Shown here: positions 22,593 through 31,371 of the stretch, piece after piece
How positions within the stretch are numbered: the stretch's first letter is position 1
Layout of the letters: every line of letters starts with the position of its first letter
NCBI RefSeq assembly: GCF_008370495.1
Contig: NZ_VTUX01000002.1
Location: 248,001 to 312,000, forward strand
Direction: 5' to 3'
From: Pseudohalioglobus sediminis
GTDB lineage: Bacteria; Pseudomonadota; Gammaproteobacteria; Pseudomonadales; Halieaceae
Length of the DNA: 64,000 nucleotides
Program-made: the position numbers and the translations under genes
The notes under the pieces: generated by a model
Seen by the model: only the letters and a program-made list of their open reading frames with translations
Told to the model about the DNA's origin: nothing
Databases searched by the model: none

Positions 22593-23208
22593 CAGGCCCC
22601 GCATATTTCGGCAACCGCAGGTCAAACAGAATCGCGCAGGCACGCAGGGTAAATGCCGCGGCAATGGCAACCGGGATAGCCACCGAATCCGGCACTGCAA
22701 AACTTTGCATAGTGGTATAACAGGCCGCTCCGAGCACCGCCGCGGTGACATAGATCTCCGGCCCGAGGAGTACGGGCTCCTGGTTCAGCAAGGTATCGCG
22801 GATCATGGAGCCGAAGGTGGCGGTCATGACGCCCATGCCCACCGCGACGATCATCGGCGCATCAAATTGTGTCGCCTTGATGGCACCCAGCACGCTGAAC
22901 AGAGACATGCCCACTGCATCGGCCCACAACAGCACGCGATGCAGGGAATGGAACAGGGGCGCCATAAACCAGGTGGCGACGGCGGCAGCGAGGCAGACCC
23001 ACAGGTACCTGGTCTGCTCGAACCAGAACACGGCGTCGGCGCCCAACAGCAGGTCGCGCACCGTACCACCGCCTATGCCGGTAATGGTGCCGAACAGGAT
23101 AAAACCGAGAATGTCGTGCTTCTGCTCTGCCGCTGCCAGGGCGCCACTGACGGCAAACACGGCCGTGGCGACAAGATCGACAATACTGATCGCCTCATGC
23201 AGCAGCAT
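22579..23208 (-). CDS. Trimeric intracellular cation (TRIC) channel family protein, UPF0126
   Basis: The 209-residue integral membrane protein has two repeats of three helices, each with the glycine-rich kink characteristic of the family: GTITGIGGGTVRDLLLG in the first repeat and VMTATFGSMIRDTLL in the second. Bacterial members (YadS/YicG relatives) are predicted cation channels. Its ATG directly follows the stop of the tandem thioredoxin-fold gene (TGA-ATG), so the three minus-strand genes form an operon. Confidence 0.92.
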   Translation of the reverse strand: MLLHEAISIVDLVATAVFAVSGALAAAEQKHDILGFILFGTITGIGGGTVRDLLLGADAVFWFEQTRYLWVCLAAAVATWFMAPLFHSLHRVLLWADAVGMSLFSVLGAIKATQFDAPMIVAVGMGVMTATFGSMIRDTLLNQEPVLLGPEIYVTAAVLGAACYTTMQSFAVPDSVAIPVAIAAAFTLRACAILFDLRLPKYAGPDEQS

Positions 23209-23964
23209 TCACTGGCCACCGCCGTACTGCACATCCAGATAGGCGAGAATGTCCTCCGACTCAAACATGCCCGCTTCCGTATTGGGATCAAACAGGTAGG
23301 GAATGGATACCTTGCCCTCTACATGCTGTAACTGGCGGCGGTTTTCCAGGCGGCTGTCGGGGGTCACGTTGAGCGCTTTGCGCACCGGCGGCAACAACCA
23401 CTCGGCCAGCTCGGAACGGCCGCAATTGCGCACCACATAGGGGATTTCCATTATGCACAGTTTCTCGCGCACCGGGCGCGCATAGGGACTGGACTCGAAA
23501 CTGTACAGCTCCAGCAACTGCTCCGGCATTTCGCCGGGGTGAGCCTGCATGCTCTGGAACGTGCGTGGCGCACTGGCCAGCATGGAGCCTACGGTCTGCA
23601 GGGAGCCGAACTTCCACTTCATCGGCAGTCCATTGGCGTAGGTGTCGTACAGGTAGGCAACGATATCAAGCGACTCGTACATTTCCGTGCCGGTATTGGG
23701 ATCTACCAGGTAGGGAAACTGGGCCTTGCCCGCGCGCGCAACCAGTTCCGGGCGAAAGCGCTGCCCCTGTTTGGGGCATGGCAGGATAACGACATCGAGG
23801 TCCAGTTCGGTCAGGGCTTCCCGCACCAGCCTGCAGTAGGGGCAGTTCTCGATATCGTACAGCTGCAGCAGTTCAGCCGGTTTCTCGCCCACCCGATTGA
23901 CAGCGATGCCGTTGCTGCTGCGCACCAGGGTGGAGACCAGGGATGTTGCCAGATTCAGTGCCAT
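23209..23964 (-). CDS. Protein with two tandem glutaredoxin/GST N-terminal domains
   Basis: The 251-residue protein has two thioredoxin-fold units. The first (about 32-113) has the active motif NCPYCRLVREAL and YLVDPNTGTEMYESLDIVAYL. The second (about 150-247) repeats the layout with SSPYARPVREKL and YLFDPNTEAGMFESEDILAYL but has Ser/Ala in place of the cysteines. Only the first domain can do Cys redox chemistry. It begins with a hydrophobic helix (ALNLATSLVSTLV). AGGA lies 8 nt before the ATG. Known as GST_N_3 tandem proteins in proteobacteria; substrates are unknown. Confidence 0.87.
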   Translation of the reverse strand: MALNLATSLVSTLVRSSNGIAVNRVGEKPAELLQLYDIENCPYCRLVREALTELDLDVVILPCPKQGQRFRPELVARAGKAQFPYLVDPNTGTEMYESLDIVAYLYDTYANGLPMKWKFGSLQTVGSMLASAPRTFQSMQAHPGEMPEQLLELYSFESSPYARPVREKLCIMEIPYVVRNCGRSELAEWLLPPVRKALNVTPDSRLENRRQLQHVEGKVSIPYLFDPNTEAGMFESEDILAYLDVQYGGGQ

Positions 23965-24019
23965 CACGCTTTTCCTTGTTAACGGGCGTTCACGCCTCGC
24001 GGTAACAGATAGTGGGGAT

Positions 24020-25501
24020 TTACAGCGCCTGGTATTCCTTCTCCAGGCGCTTCATTGCCTTCTTGGAAACGCCGCCGAGCACGCTGATGGCGTGACGCAG
24101 GCGCGCGCGACTCATGTCGGGCCCGAGCATGGCCATGGAATCCACCACCGAGAACGACGCGCTGGTGCCGGCTATCGCGATAAAGATCGGCGCCAGGAAA
24201 TCCTTCACCTTGATACCGAGCGTATCGGCCAGCGCCTTCAACTCGTCCCAGATCATGTCGCGCTCCCAGTGGCGCAGGGATTCCATGCGCCACAGGGCAA
24301 ACTGCAGCCCCTTGACCACGTCGTCACGCTCACCGCGGACGGAGTCGAAATCTGTCTCACTGATCGGCAGCGTACCCGAGACCAGGAAAGCCGCCAGGGG
24401 CGCAAAGTCGCTGAGTGTTTCCATGCGCTTGCGGGCGTGGGGCAACACCTGCATCAACATGTCCTCGTTGTACGCCCAGTTGACCAGGCGCTCGGCGAGT
24501 TGTTGCTCGTCCAGGTCCTCGCGTATCCACAGGCCGTTCAGCCAGGACAGTTTCTCCACATCAAAAATCGGGCCACCCAGTGACACCCGGTGTATGTCGA
24601 AATTATCCTGCATCTGCTGCAGCGAAAATTTCTCACTCTCGTCGGGCATGGACCAGCCCATTCTGCCAAGGTAATTGAGCAGCGCTTCCGGGAGATATCC
24701 CATGCGCTGGTAATACAGGATGCTGGTGGGGTTCTTGCGTTTGGACAATTTGGATTTGTCGGGGTTGCGCAGCAACGGCAGGTGGCACAGCTGGGGCATA
24801 TCCCAGCCGAAATACTGGTACAGCAGTTTGTGCTTGGGCGCAGAGTTGATCCACTCCTCACCGCGGATCACGTGGGTAATCCCCATCAGGTGGTCATCTA
24901 CCACGTTGGCCAGGTGGTAGGTGGGCATGCCGTCGGACTTGAGCAGTATCTGGGCATCCACCATGCCCCAGTCCAGCTCGATACTGCCGCGCAGCATGTC
25001 ATCGACAACGCAGGCACCCTCCTCCTCGGGCACCACCATGCGGATGACGTAGGGGGCGCCGGCCGCTTCGCGACGGGCTGCCTCGTCTTCAGGCAGGCGC
25101 AGGTCCGAGGGTTTCAGCGCACTGCTGTTACCCGCCTCGCGGCGAGCCTCGCGCAGCGCGTCGAGCTCCTCGGCGGTGCGGTAACAAACGAAAGCCTTGC
25201 CCTCGTCTACCAGCTGACGGGCGTATTGCCCGTAGAGCGCCATACGCTCACTCTGGCGGTAGGGTCCGTGCTCGCCGCCGACATCGGGACCTTCATCCCA
25301 GGTCAGCCCCAGCCAGTTAAGCGAGTCCAGTATGGCGCGCTCCGATTCCGGTGTACTGCGCGCCTGGTCGGTGTCCTCGATACGCAGTATGAACTGCCCG
25401 CCGTGTGCGCGGGCAAAGCACATGTTGAACAAGGCGATATAGGCGGTGCCGACGTGGGGGTCACCGGTGGGTGATGGCGCAACGCGCGTGCGAACGGTCA
25501 T
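24020..25501 (-). CDS. gltX: Glutamate--tRNA ligase
   Basis: The 493-residue class I aminoacyl-tRNA synthetase has the HIGH-type motif [13 protein letters not shown] at the N-terminus and KLSKR (in [14 protein letters not shown]) as the KMSKS loop. The glutamate-specific anticodon-binding helical domain occupies the C-terminal third. It charges tRNA-Glu in the cytoplasm. AGGA lies 5-6 nt before the ATG. Length and motifs are normal for the discriminating bacterial enzyme. Confidence 0.97.
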   Translation of the reverse strand: MTVRTRVAPSPTGDPHVGTAYIALFNMCFARAHGGQFILRIEDTDQARSTPESERAILDSLNWLGLTWDEGPDVGGEHGPYRQSERMALYGQYARQLVDEGKAFVCYRTAEELDALREARREAGNSSALKPSDLRLPEDEAARREAAGAPYVIRMVVPEEEGACVVDDMLRGSIELDWGMVDAQILLKSDGMPTYHLANVVDDHLMGITHVIRGEEWINSAPKHKLLYQYFGWDMPQLCHLPLLRNPDKSKLSKRKNPTSILYYQRMGYLPEALLNYLGRMGWSMPDESEKFSLQQMQDNFDIHRVSLGGPIFDVEKLSWLNGLWIREDLDEQQLAERLVNWAYNEDMLMQVLPHARKRMETLSDFAPLAAFLVSGTLPISETDFDSVRGERDDVVKGLQFALWRMESLRHWERDMIWDELKALADTLGIKVKDFLAPIFIAIAGTSASFSVVDSMAMLGPDMSRARLRHAISVLGGVSKKAMKRLEKEYQAL

Positions 25502-25587
25502 AACGATCCTGGCTATGTGAAAAGAGCGGCGATTATACGGGCTCTACAGGGCAAATCCCACCGATCGCGGTGCCTGTCGGCCGGGCA

Positions 25588-26232
25588 TCAGCCCAGCAGG
25601 CTACCCATCGCTTCCTGCTCCGCCTGCAACACTGCAACCACCGGCGGAAACGCCTTGACCCGCTCCACGAAACCGGCATAACGCGGCCAGCGACCGGCAT
25701 CGACCGTGTAGCCACCAAGTCCGGCGTTGATGGTCGGTGAAACCAGGGCGATATCAGCCGTGCTGAAATCCCCGAACAGGAAGCCCTGCGCGGGCACCTG
25801 GCTTTCCAGGTAATCCAGCGCACCGGGAAGCATCTCGTGCACCACGCGCCGCACCCTGTCTTCATCCGGCTGCTCGTTGCGCAGCCCCGGCTTGACCACA
25901 TTCTCGATAAATGGAACCGACATGTACTCGAGTAAGCGGGTATCCCCATACTCCTCAAGGAAGCGCGCCCGCGCGCGCTCGGCAACGTCGCTGGGCATGG
26001 TCGCCGGCTCCGGGTACTTTTCGTTCAGGTACTCGCAGATCACGCTGGAGTCGGGCAAGGTCACTTCGCCATCAACGAGCACGGGGATTTTCAGCAAGGG
26101 ACTGATTTCGATAAAGTCGTCAGGCATCATCCCGGGAATCACCACTTCAGGCTCATAGCTGATGCCCTTGATGGTGAGAATGGTTGCCACCTTACGAACA
26201 TAGGGTGATAGATGTGCGCCAATCAGTTTCAT
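25588..26232 (-). CDS. Glutathione S-transferase family protein
   Basis: The 214-residue protein is a standard two-domain GST. The N-domain has LIGAHLSPYVRKVATILTIKGISYE with Ser/Tyr near the usual activation site, then KIPVLVDGEVTLPDSSVICEYLNEKYP. The helical C-domain has FLFGDFSTADIALVSPT, the conserved N-capping box Asp motif. The physiological substrate is unknown. It stands alone between gltX and truC on the same strand. Confidence 0.92.
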   Translation of the reverse strand: MKLIGAHLSPYVRKVATILTIKGISYEPEVVIPGMMPDDFIEISPLLKIPVLVDGEVTLPDSSVICEYLNEKYPEPATMPSDVAERARARFLEEYGDTRLLEYMSVPFIENVVKPGLRNEQPDEDRVRRVVHEMLPGALDYLESQVPAQGFLFGDFSTADIALVSPTINAGLGGYTVDAGRWPRYAGFVERVKAFPPVVAVLQAEQEAMGSLLG

Positions 26233-26281
26233 GTGTGCTGCTCCGACTCGTGGGAAAACAGTAGTGTAGCAGCCCGCGCCT

Positions 26282-27031
26282 TCAATCGTGCTCGTATTCG
26301 GACCATCCCAAAGCCTGCAGCACACCGGCAAACACGTCGTCCAGTTCGGCCTGGAAATCCATTGCACGACCGGTGTCGGGGTGTATCACCGACATGCGCC
26401 GGCAGTGCAACAGCAGTCTGGAGCACCGGTAAGCGCGCTGGAAATAGCGATTGTGAACACCCTTGCCGTATTTGGCATCACCAATTATCGGGTAGCCCAG
26501 GTGCTTCATATGCCGGCGTAACTGGTGGCGCCTGCCCTGCACTGGCTCGAGCCTGACCAGCGAGTAGCGGGTTTGCGGGTAACGTTCCACGGCGACCGGA
26601 ATCTCGGCCCTGGCCAGGCACTGGTAGTGGGTCGTAGCCGACTGCGCCGGGCGCGCCTCACGGCGATCGCGATCGGCAACCGGGTCTGGCTTGTCACGCA
26701 GGGCGTGGTCAACACTGCCCGACTCAGGGCACCAGCCACGCACCACCGCCAGGTATTGCTTGGCCACGCTATGGGCGACAAATTGGGCAGACAGGGCCCG
26801 CGCCGTGACCGGGTCCAGCGCAAACAGCAACACGCCCGAGGTGGGTTTGTCGAGGCGATGCACCGGGTAGACATGCTGCCCGACCTGGTCGCGCACGGTT
26901 TGCAGGGCAAAGCGCGTTTCATGGCGATCTATCGGGCTGCGGTGAACCAGCAGTCCGCTGGGCTTGTTGACGGCAACCAGGTACTCGTCCCGGTACAGGA
27001 CCGGCAGCGGCGACGTCTCAGTAGCGGTCAA
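26282..27031 (-). CDS. truC: tRNA pseudouridine synthase C-like protein
   Basis: This RluA-family synthase has the catalytic segment VHRLDKPTSGVLLFAL with the active Asp, and VNKPSGLLVHRSPIDRHE at the N-terminus as in TruC (YqcB). The start is uncertain. A TTG at 27031 has AGGA 5 nt upstream and gives 249 residues; a GTG at 27058 would overlap the asparaginase gene by 41 nt. Either way the frame overlaps the asparaginase stop, implying translational coupling. TruC makes pseudouridine 65 in tRNA-Ile and tRNA-Asp. Confidence 0.88.
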   Translation of the reverse strand: MTATETSPLPVLYRDEYLVAVNKPSGLLVHRSPIDRHETRFALQTVRDQVGQHVYPVHRLDKPTSGVLLFALDPVTARALSAQFVAHSVAKQYLAVVRGWCPESGSVDHALRDKPDPVADRDRREARPAQSATTHYQCLARAEIPVAVERYPQTRYSLVRLEPVQGRRHQLRRHMKHLGYPIIGDAKYGKGVHNRYFQRAYRCSRLLLHCRRMSVIHPDTGRAMDFQAELDDVFAGVLQALGWSEYEHD

Positions 27032-28073
27032 AGTAATCCTGCACCATGCCCGGGTCACTGCCGCGTGTCAGCACCAGCTTCAGCAGCACTCGCGACTGGG
27101 CCGGGTTGAGTTCACCGGAGGCAACCGTCCCCAGGGCATCATCGTCTATCTCTAACTTGCGCCCCACGGGCCCGGTGGTAACGCGCGTGGAGCGCACGAC
27201 CACCACGCCCTGCCCGGTGGCCCGGGCCACGGCCTGCAGCGCCGCGGCCGTCATGTTGCCGTTGCCGACACCGGCGATGACCAGGCCCCGGGCACCATTG
27301 GCCACGGCGGCATCGATCAGGTCTGCCGAGAATCCCGCGTGCATATAGATCACATCGACCCGTGGCAGGGTCTTGTGGCCAGCCACGCTGAACTCAGACG
27401 CCGTGCCATGCACGCGGTAGGGTTTGCGGAAATAGCGATTGTCACCATAGTGCGTGGTACCCATCAGCCCGCGTTCGGCAGAGACAAAAGCCTGCACATC
27501 CGTGGTACTGGTCTTGGTCATACCCCGGGCGCCATGGATATCGTCATTGATGACCACCAGCACGCCACGGCCACTGGCTTCCGGGTCTGCTGCCACAGCC
27601 ACGGCATTGTATATATTCAGCGGCCCGTCAGCGGACAGCGCCGTGGCCGGGCGCATGGCCGCGGTCAGCACCACGGGTTTGTCGCTGTGCACCACCAGGT
27701 TGAGGAAATAGGCCGTCTCTTCAATGGTGTCTGTACCGTGGGTAATGACCAGCCCATCCACGTCGTCGCGGGCCAGCAGCTCATTGCTGCGCCGCGCCAA
27801 CTGCAACCAGATGGCATCGTGCATATCCTGGCTGCCAACATTGGCGACCTGCTCGCCGCGCACATTGGCCCGTTCCTGCAGCTGCGGCACCGCCTCGATC
27901 AGCGTTTCTACGGCCATCTGGCCAGCATCATAGCTGGCCTGGGTGCCGGATTTTGCCGCACCGGCTATGGTCCCGCCGGTAGCGAGGATAACGACGTTGG
28001 CTTTCATGGATTCTCCTGCCTGGGTCGCGACGCTGGCGAGCAGAGCCAGGGTCAAGGCCGTCAACCGGAGCAA
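27018..28073 (-). CDS. ansB: Type II L-asparaginase, periplasmic
   Basis: The protein shows the two threonine motifs ILATGGTIAGAA and ITHGTDTIEETAYFL, plus VVLTAAMRPATALSADGPLNIYNAV. It would deamidate asparagine (and perhaps glutamine) to aspartate and ammonia. Starting at the TTG at 28073 gives 351 residues with a convincing signal peptide (LRLTALTLALLASVATQA). Only TTG codons are available for that start. An ATG at 28007 with AGGAG 6 nt upstream would give a cytoplasmic form without the signal. I keep the secreted form because the upstream codons read as a good signal sequence. Confidence 0.88.
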   Translation of the reverse strand: MLRLTALTLALLASVATQAGESMKANVVILATGGTIAGAAKSGTQASYDAGQMAVETLIEAVPQLQERANVRGEQVANVGSQDMHDAIWLQLARRSNELLARDDVDGLVITHGTDTIEETAYFLNLVVHSDKPVVLTAAMRPATALSADGPLNIYNAVAVAADPEASGRGVLVVINDDIHGARGMTKTSTTDVQAFVSAERGLMGTTHYGDNRYFRKPYRVHGTASEFSVAGHKTLPRVDVIYMHAGFSADLIDAAVANGARGLVIAGVGNGNMTAAALQAVARATGQGVVVVRSTRVTTGPVGRKLEIDDDALGTVASGELNPAQSRVLLKLVLTRGSDPGMVQDYFDRY

Positions 28074-28081
28074 GCCCGCAT

Positions 28082-28540
28082 ATTGGCCACCTATTGTTGA
28101 CGGTGGCTGTGAGTATCGGGGAATTGCCGTCGCTGCTCAAGGGTTGCGGGAGCACTAGCGGCTGCGCAATTGTGTACATCGTTTCCGCGAATCACATTAC
28201 GAGGCATCCAGAGTACGCCGAGCATTACCGCAGCACAGGATAACTCCTCTACAAGCGGATTAAATGTGACGGATAAGATGACAGCGCTGCTGTCGGGTCC
28301 ATAGAGAGGCCAATAGCTGGGCATCATACTGGGTTGTCGAAGCGCTCCGGATACTCGTCTGGAACCAGGTTCAGCACTGCGACTGATAAACGAGAGACTG
28401 ATCTATAACGAGCTTCACGCCTCGAGAGGCTAATCTATGCTCAAGCGATAAAGGTTTTTGAGTGTCCCTGGCATCCACTTTGTGTGGAGAAAAGCGTGCA
28501 GCCAAAGAAGCAGCCGCACGCTGTATTGACTTCCCGAAAG
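28082..28540. other. Intergenic region, 459 nt
   Basis: No gene, tRNA or clear repeat is recognisable. A 78-codon minus-strand open frame at 28091-28327 has a hydrophobic patch but no ribosome site and no family resemblance. It probably holds the asparaginase promoter and the 3' end of the small secreted protein transcript. Confidence 0.6.
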
Positions 28541-28936
28541 CTACTCGCAGTTTCTCACAGAACACTCACAGGAGCCTGCCCGTCCCCTCGGTGGTCTGCG
28601 ATGGATGGTGCTTACCCATGCACCCGTCCATTCGCCATTGATCTGGTCGCACCGTGCAGGGCATACACTCTCGGCACCAAACCTACCGGGCCTTCTGTAG
28701 TGCAGGTGTGCGGTTTGATCGATGATGCTGAACTCCGGTAGATCACCGTGATCATAGTGCGCGTCAACTGCTGGTAATGCGACGCTGATCAAGCGCAATT
28801 CATCGTCTCCCTCTACATGACATATGTTCACGAGTTCCTTGCCATAGGCGTTGCCGTTTTGAGCATACACCGATCCTGAGAACGCTAGCGCAATAAAGAT
28901 GGCGGCCGCTGTTGCTTTATTAATAATTTCATACAT
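28541..28936 (-). CDS. Small secreted protein with an ICH...HGD motif
   Basis: The start ATG at 28936 has AAGGAG 8 nt upstream and opens a signal peptide MYEIINKATAAAIFIALAFS with cleavage after VYA-Q. The mature 131-codon product contains NICHVEGDDELRLISVALPAVDAHYDHGD. This matches a short motif seen at the end of many secreted proteins: I-C-H, a hydrophobic I-x-V, A-V-x-A-H and H-G-D. The residues after HGDLPEF are Arg- and Cys-rich and less protein-like, so the true end may have shifted. Function is unknown. Confidence 0.65.
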   Translation of the reverse strand: MYEIINKATAAAIFIALAFSGSVYAQNGNAYGKELVNICHVEGDDELRLISVALPAVDAHYDHGDLPEFSIIDQTAHLHYRRPGRFGAESVCPARCDQINGEWTGAWVSTIHRRPPRGRAGSCECSVRNCE

Positions 28937-29199
28937 CTTCCTTACTCCTTGTCTATTGCTGATCCACATTCCTTCCGCGGCGCACTTGCTCAAGCGTCAC
29001 GGCTGGTCAAGTCAGTGTAGTAATGGTTCAGGAGTGCCAGTAGAGGGTTGAAAGTGTAGGAATTTCGGCTTCTCATATGTAGAGCGTATTACCCAGGAGC
29101 GGGTAACGGAGTGTAGGACGAGATATCTACAACTACTTCCGGTATAGGTCGAAGAGACTACATCACGAGCAGGGAACATGGTTTGGGGCGTAATTCGCC
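28937..29199. other. Intergenic region with a short hairpin
   Basis: Besides the ribosome site of the secreted protein, it contains TTACCC-AGGAGC-GGGTAA at 29089-29106, a 6-bp stem that may mark the end of the LuxR-type transcript. Nothing else is evident. Confidence 0.5.
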
Positions 29200-29916
29200 T
29201 CAGTTAACAAGGCCGAGCCGGAACGCATAGCTGGTGAGTTCCGCTGCGGAGTGGAGGTCCAACTTGGACATGATTCTCGATCTGTAAGTGCTGACGGTTT
29301 TGGGACTCAGCTCCAGATTTCGTGCTATTTGCTTGCTGGATTCACCATGGGCCAGGTGCATCAAGACTTGCAGTTCACGCCCCGAGAGTGGAACTGGAAG
29401 CTTCTGCGCAGCGATCAAGGAGCTGTTGCTTCGAATGATGGGCGAAATGTAAATGCCACCGGCTAATATGACTTGCAAGGCAGTTAGCAGCTCCCCAAAT
29501 TCACATTCCTGGGAGAGGAGCGCACTAAAGCCGTCGTATTTTGTGCCGAAAACATCTTTCGTATCACAGGGAGCCAAATAGACAAATGCCGTTGAGTCCG
29601 CAGCAAACAGATAGTCACCCGGCTCGCGACATTTTTTGGCAGGAAGTTCCCCCGTCAATATTGCGATTTCCGGCTCCGATGACCTGAGCTGAGCGGGAAC
29701 TGACTCAGCATCATGAAACAATCCAACGACCGTAAATTGCGTTTGAGACTCCAGGAGGGCGGAGAGCCCTTCGATCAGCAATTGGTTCCTGCCTGCCAAT
29801 AACACCTTATGGACAGTATCACCGTAGTGTTCAGTGTCACCCGAGCCTATGGACCCCGCGCCAATAGGGTTAGCCCTGGCGGATGGGTTCGCCAACAAGT
29901 AGCTGTCTCTCGTCAC
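29200..29916 (-). CDS. LuxR/NarL-type regulator with a degenerate receiver domain
   Basis: A GTG at 29916 is supported by GGAGGA 6 nt upstream. The 238-residue protein has a receiver-like N-domain (about 36-160) and a C-terminal LuxR helix-turn-helix at 176-235 (LSGRELQVLMHLAHGESSKQIARNLELSPKTVSTYRSRIMSKL, split here by domain). In the receiver the phosphoacceptor position in EIAILTGELP is Thr88 rather than Asp, and the paired acidic residues after strand 1 are missing. It is therefore probably not controlled by classical phosphorylation. It has no adjacent kinase. Confidence 0.85.
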   Translation of the reverse strand: MTRDSYLLANPSARANPIGAGSIGSGDTEHYGDTVHKVLLAGRNQLLIEGLSALLESQTQFTVVGLFHDAESVPAQLRSSEPEIAILTGELPAKKCREPGDYLFAADSTAFVYLAPCDTKDVFGTKYDGFSALLSQECEFGELLTALQVILAGGIYISPIIRSNSSLIAAQKLPVPLSGRELQVLMHLAHGESSKQIARNLELSPKTVSTYRSRIMSKLDLHSAAELTSYAFRLGLVN

Positions 29917-30279
29917 AGCACTTCCTCCGGTTCCGTGGAAGTATTGGCACTGACTGCATGCATTGAGGACTATTGCGCATTACTGCACAAAGAAACATTA
30001 GATATAGTATGTGATTACGACTATGTCAAAACACCGCCTCGTTAGATGCACTGTCTTGATGTTAAAATCGGACTGGAACCGCAAACCCTGTTTTCGCTCA
30101 GATCAACACTCTTCCCGTGGACAGGGCTTGGCGGCTATTGCCATTTTGCCGCGTTTCATGCGGTGCGGGATGAGAGCTGGACAAGGCGTTAGTGCGTTGG
30201 CAAATCAGACGGCCTAAAGTGCGCCAGCGGCACCAATGGACTCTTGCGGCCTACACGGGTTTCGATATTAATACTGTAA
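29917..30279. other. Intergenic region, 363 nt
   Basis: This is the divergent promoter space of the LuxR-type gene and dusA. It is more AT-rich in parts (29985-30075) than the flanks. I see no RNA gene, operator palindrome or coding frame. Confidence 0.6.
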
Positions 30280-31323
30280 ATGCCTGATAAAAATGACAAT
30301 TCCGACTTCTCCAAGAGCCGGCGCTTCTGCATCGCTCCGATGATGGACTGGTCTGACCACCACTGCCGCTATTTCTGGCGCCTGCTCACGCGCGAGGCAT
30401 TGCTGTACACGGAGATGGTCACCACCGGGGCGCTGATCCACGGGGACAGGGAACGCTTCCTGCACTACAACAGTGAGGAGCATCCGGTCGCGCTGCAACT
30501 GGGCGGTTCCAACCCGGAGGAGCTGGCCCGTTGCGCGCAATGGGCGCAGGAATGGGCCTACGATGAGGTCAACCTGAACTGCGGCTGCCCCTCGGACCGG
30601 GTGCAGTCAGGTATGTTCGGCGCCTGCCTGATGGCCCAGCCCGCACTGGTGGCGGACTGCGTGCGCGCCATGAAATCCGCCTGTGACATCCCCATCTCGG
30701 TCAAGCACCGCATTGGCATCGATGACATGGAATCCTACCAGCAGATGCTCGATTTCGTGGCACCGATAGCGGAGGCCGGCTGCGGTGTTTTCATCGTTCA
30801 TGCACGCAAGGCCTGGCTACAGGGGTTGTCTCCCAGGGAAAACCGCGAGATCCCGCCGCTGAACTACCCCTGGGTGTACCGCCTGAAACAGGACATGCCG
30901 GAACTGGAGATCATCATCAATGGCGGCATCAGGAGCCTCGAGGAAGCCGAACAACACCTGGCCCATGTGGACGGCGTGATGGTCGGTCGCGAGGCGTACC
31001 AGAATCCGTGGATGCTGGCGCAGGTGGATGCGCGCCTGTTCGGCATGGACAGTGGTCCGGATTCGCGTGATGATGTGCTGGCCGGGCTGCTGCCCTATGT
31101 CCGCCGCCAGCTGGACCAGGGTGCGCGCCTCAACCACATCACCCGGCACGTGCTGGGCCTTTACCAGGGCGTACCGGGCGCACGCCAGTTCCGGCGCCAC
31201 CTGAGTGAAAACGCCTACCGGCCCGAAGCCGGCCTGGAGGTACTCAGCGACGCCTTCGACAAGGTGCGCAACCGCACCCGTATAGAAACCACGGCGAACA
31301 CAGCAACGCTTCCCAACCCATGA
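30280..31323 (+). CDS. dusA: tRNA-dihydrouridine(20/20a) synthase
   Basis: The 347-residue FMN enzyme has the DusA opening RFCIAPMMDWSDHHCRYFWRLL, catalytic Cys103 in NLNCGCPSDRVQSG, and INGGIRSLEEAEQHL with VDGVMVGREAYQNPW at the flavin phosphate site. It reduces uridine 20/20a in the tRNA D-loop. No strong ribosome site precedes the ATG. The transaldolase gene follows on the same strand with a gap of under 50 nt. Confidence 0.96.
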   Translation: MPDKNDNSDFSKSRRFCIAPMMDWSDHHCRYFWRLLTREALLYTEMVTTGALIHGDRERFLHYNSEEHPVALQLGGSNPEELARCAQWAQEWAYDEVNLNCGCPSDRVQSGMFGACLMAQPALVADCVRAMKSACDIPISVKHRIGIDDMESYQQMLDFVAPIAEAGCGVFIVHARKAWLQGLSPRENREIPPLNYPWVYRLKQDMPELEIIINGGIRSLEEAEQHLAHVDGVMVGREAYQNPWMLAQVDARLFGMDSGPDSRDDVLAGLLPYVRRQLDQGARLNHITRHVLGLYQGVPGARQFRRHLSENAYRPEAGLEVLSDAFDKVRNRTRIETTANTATLPNP

Positions 31324-31371
31324 GCGGGTGTGAATAAACGCACCCGGCCAGCCAACACAGGACAAGCAGAC

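Noticed and set aside
28091-28327. 78-codon minus-strand open frame with a hydrophobic patch
   Set aside because: No ribosome site, no recognisable motif, and it lies between two genes where promoter and 3' sequences are expected.
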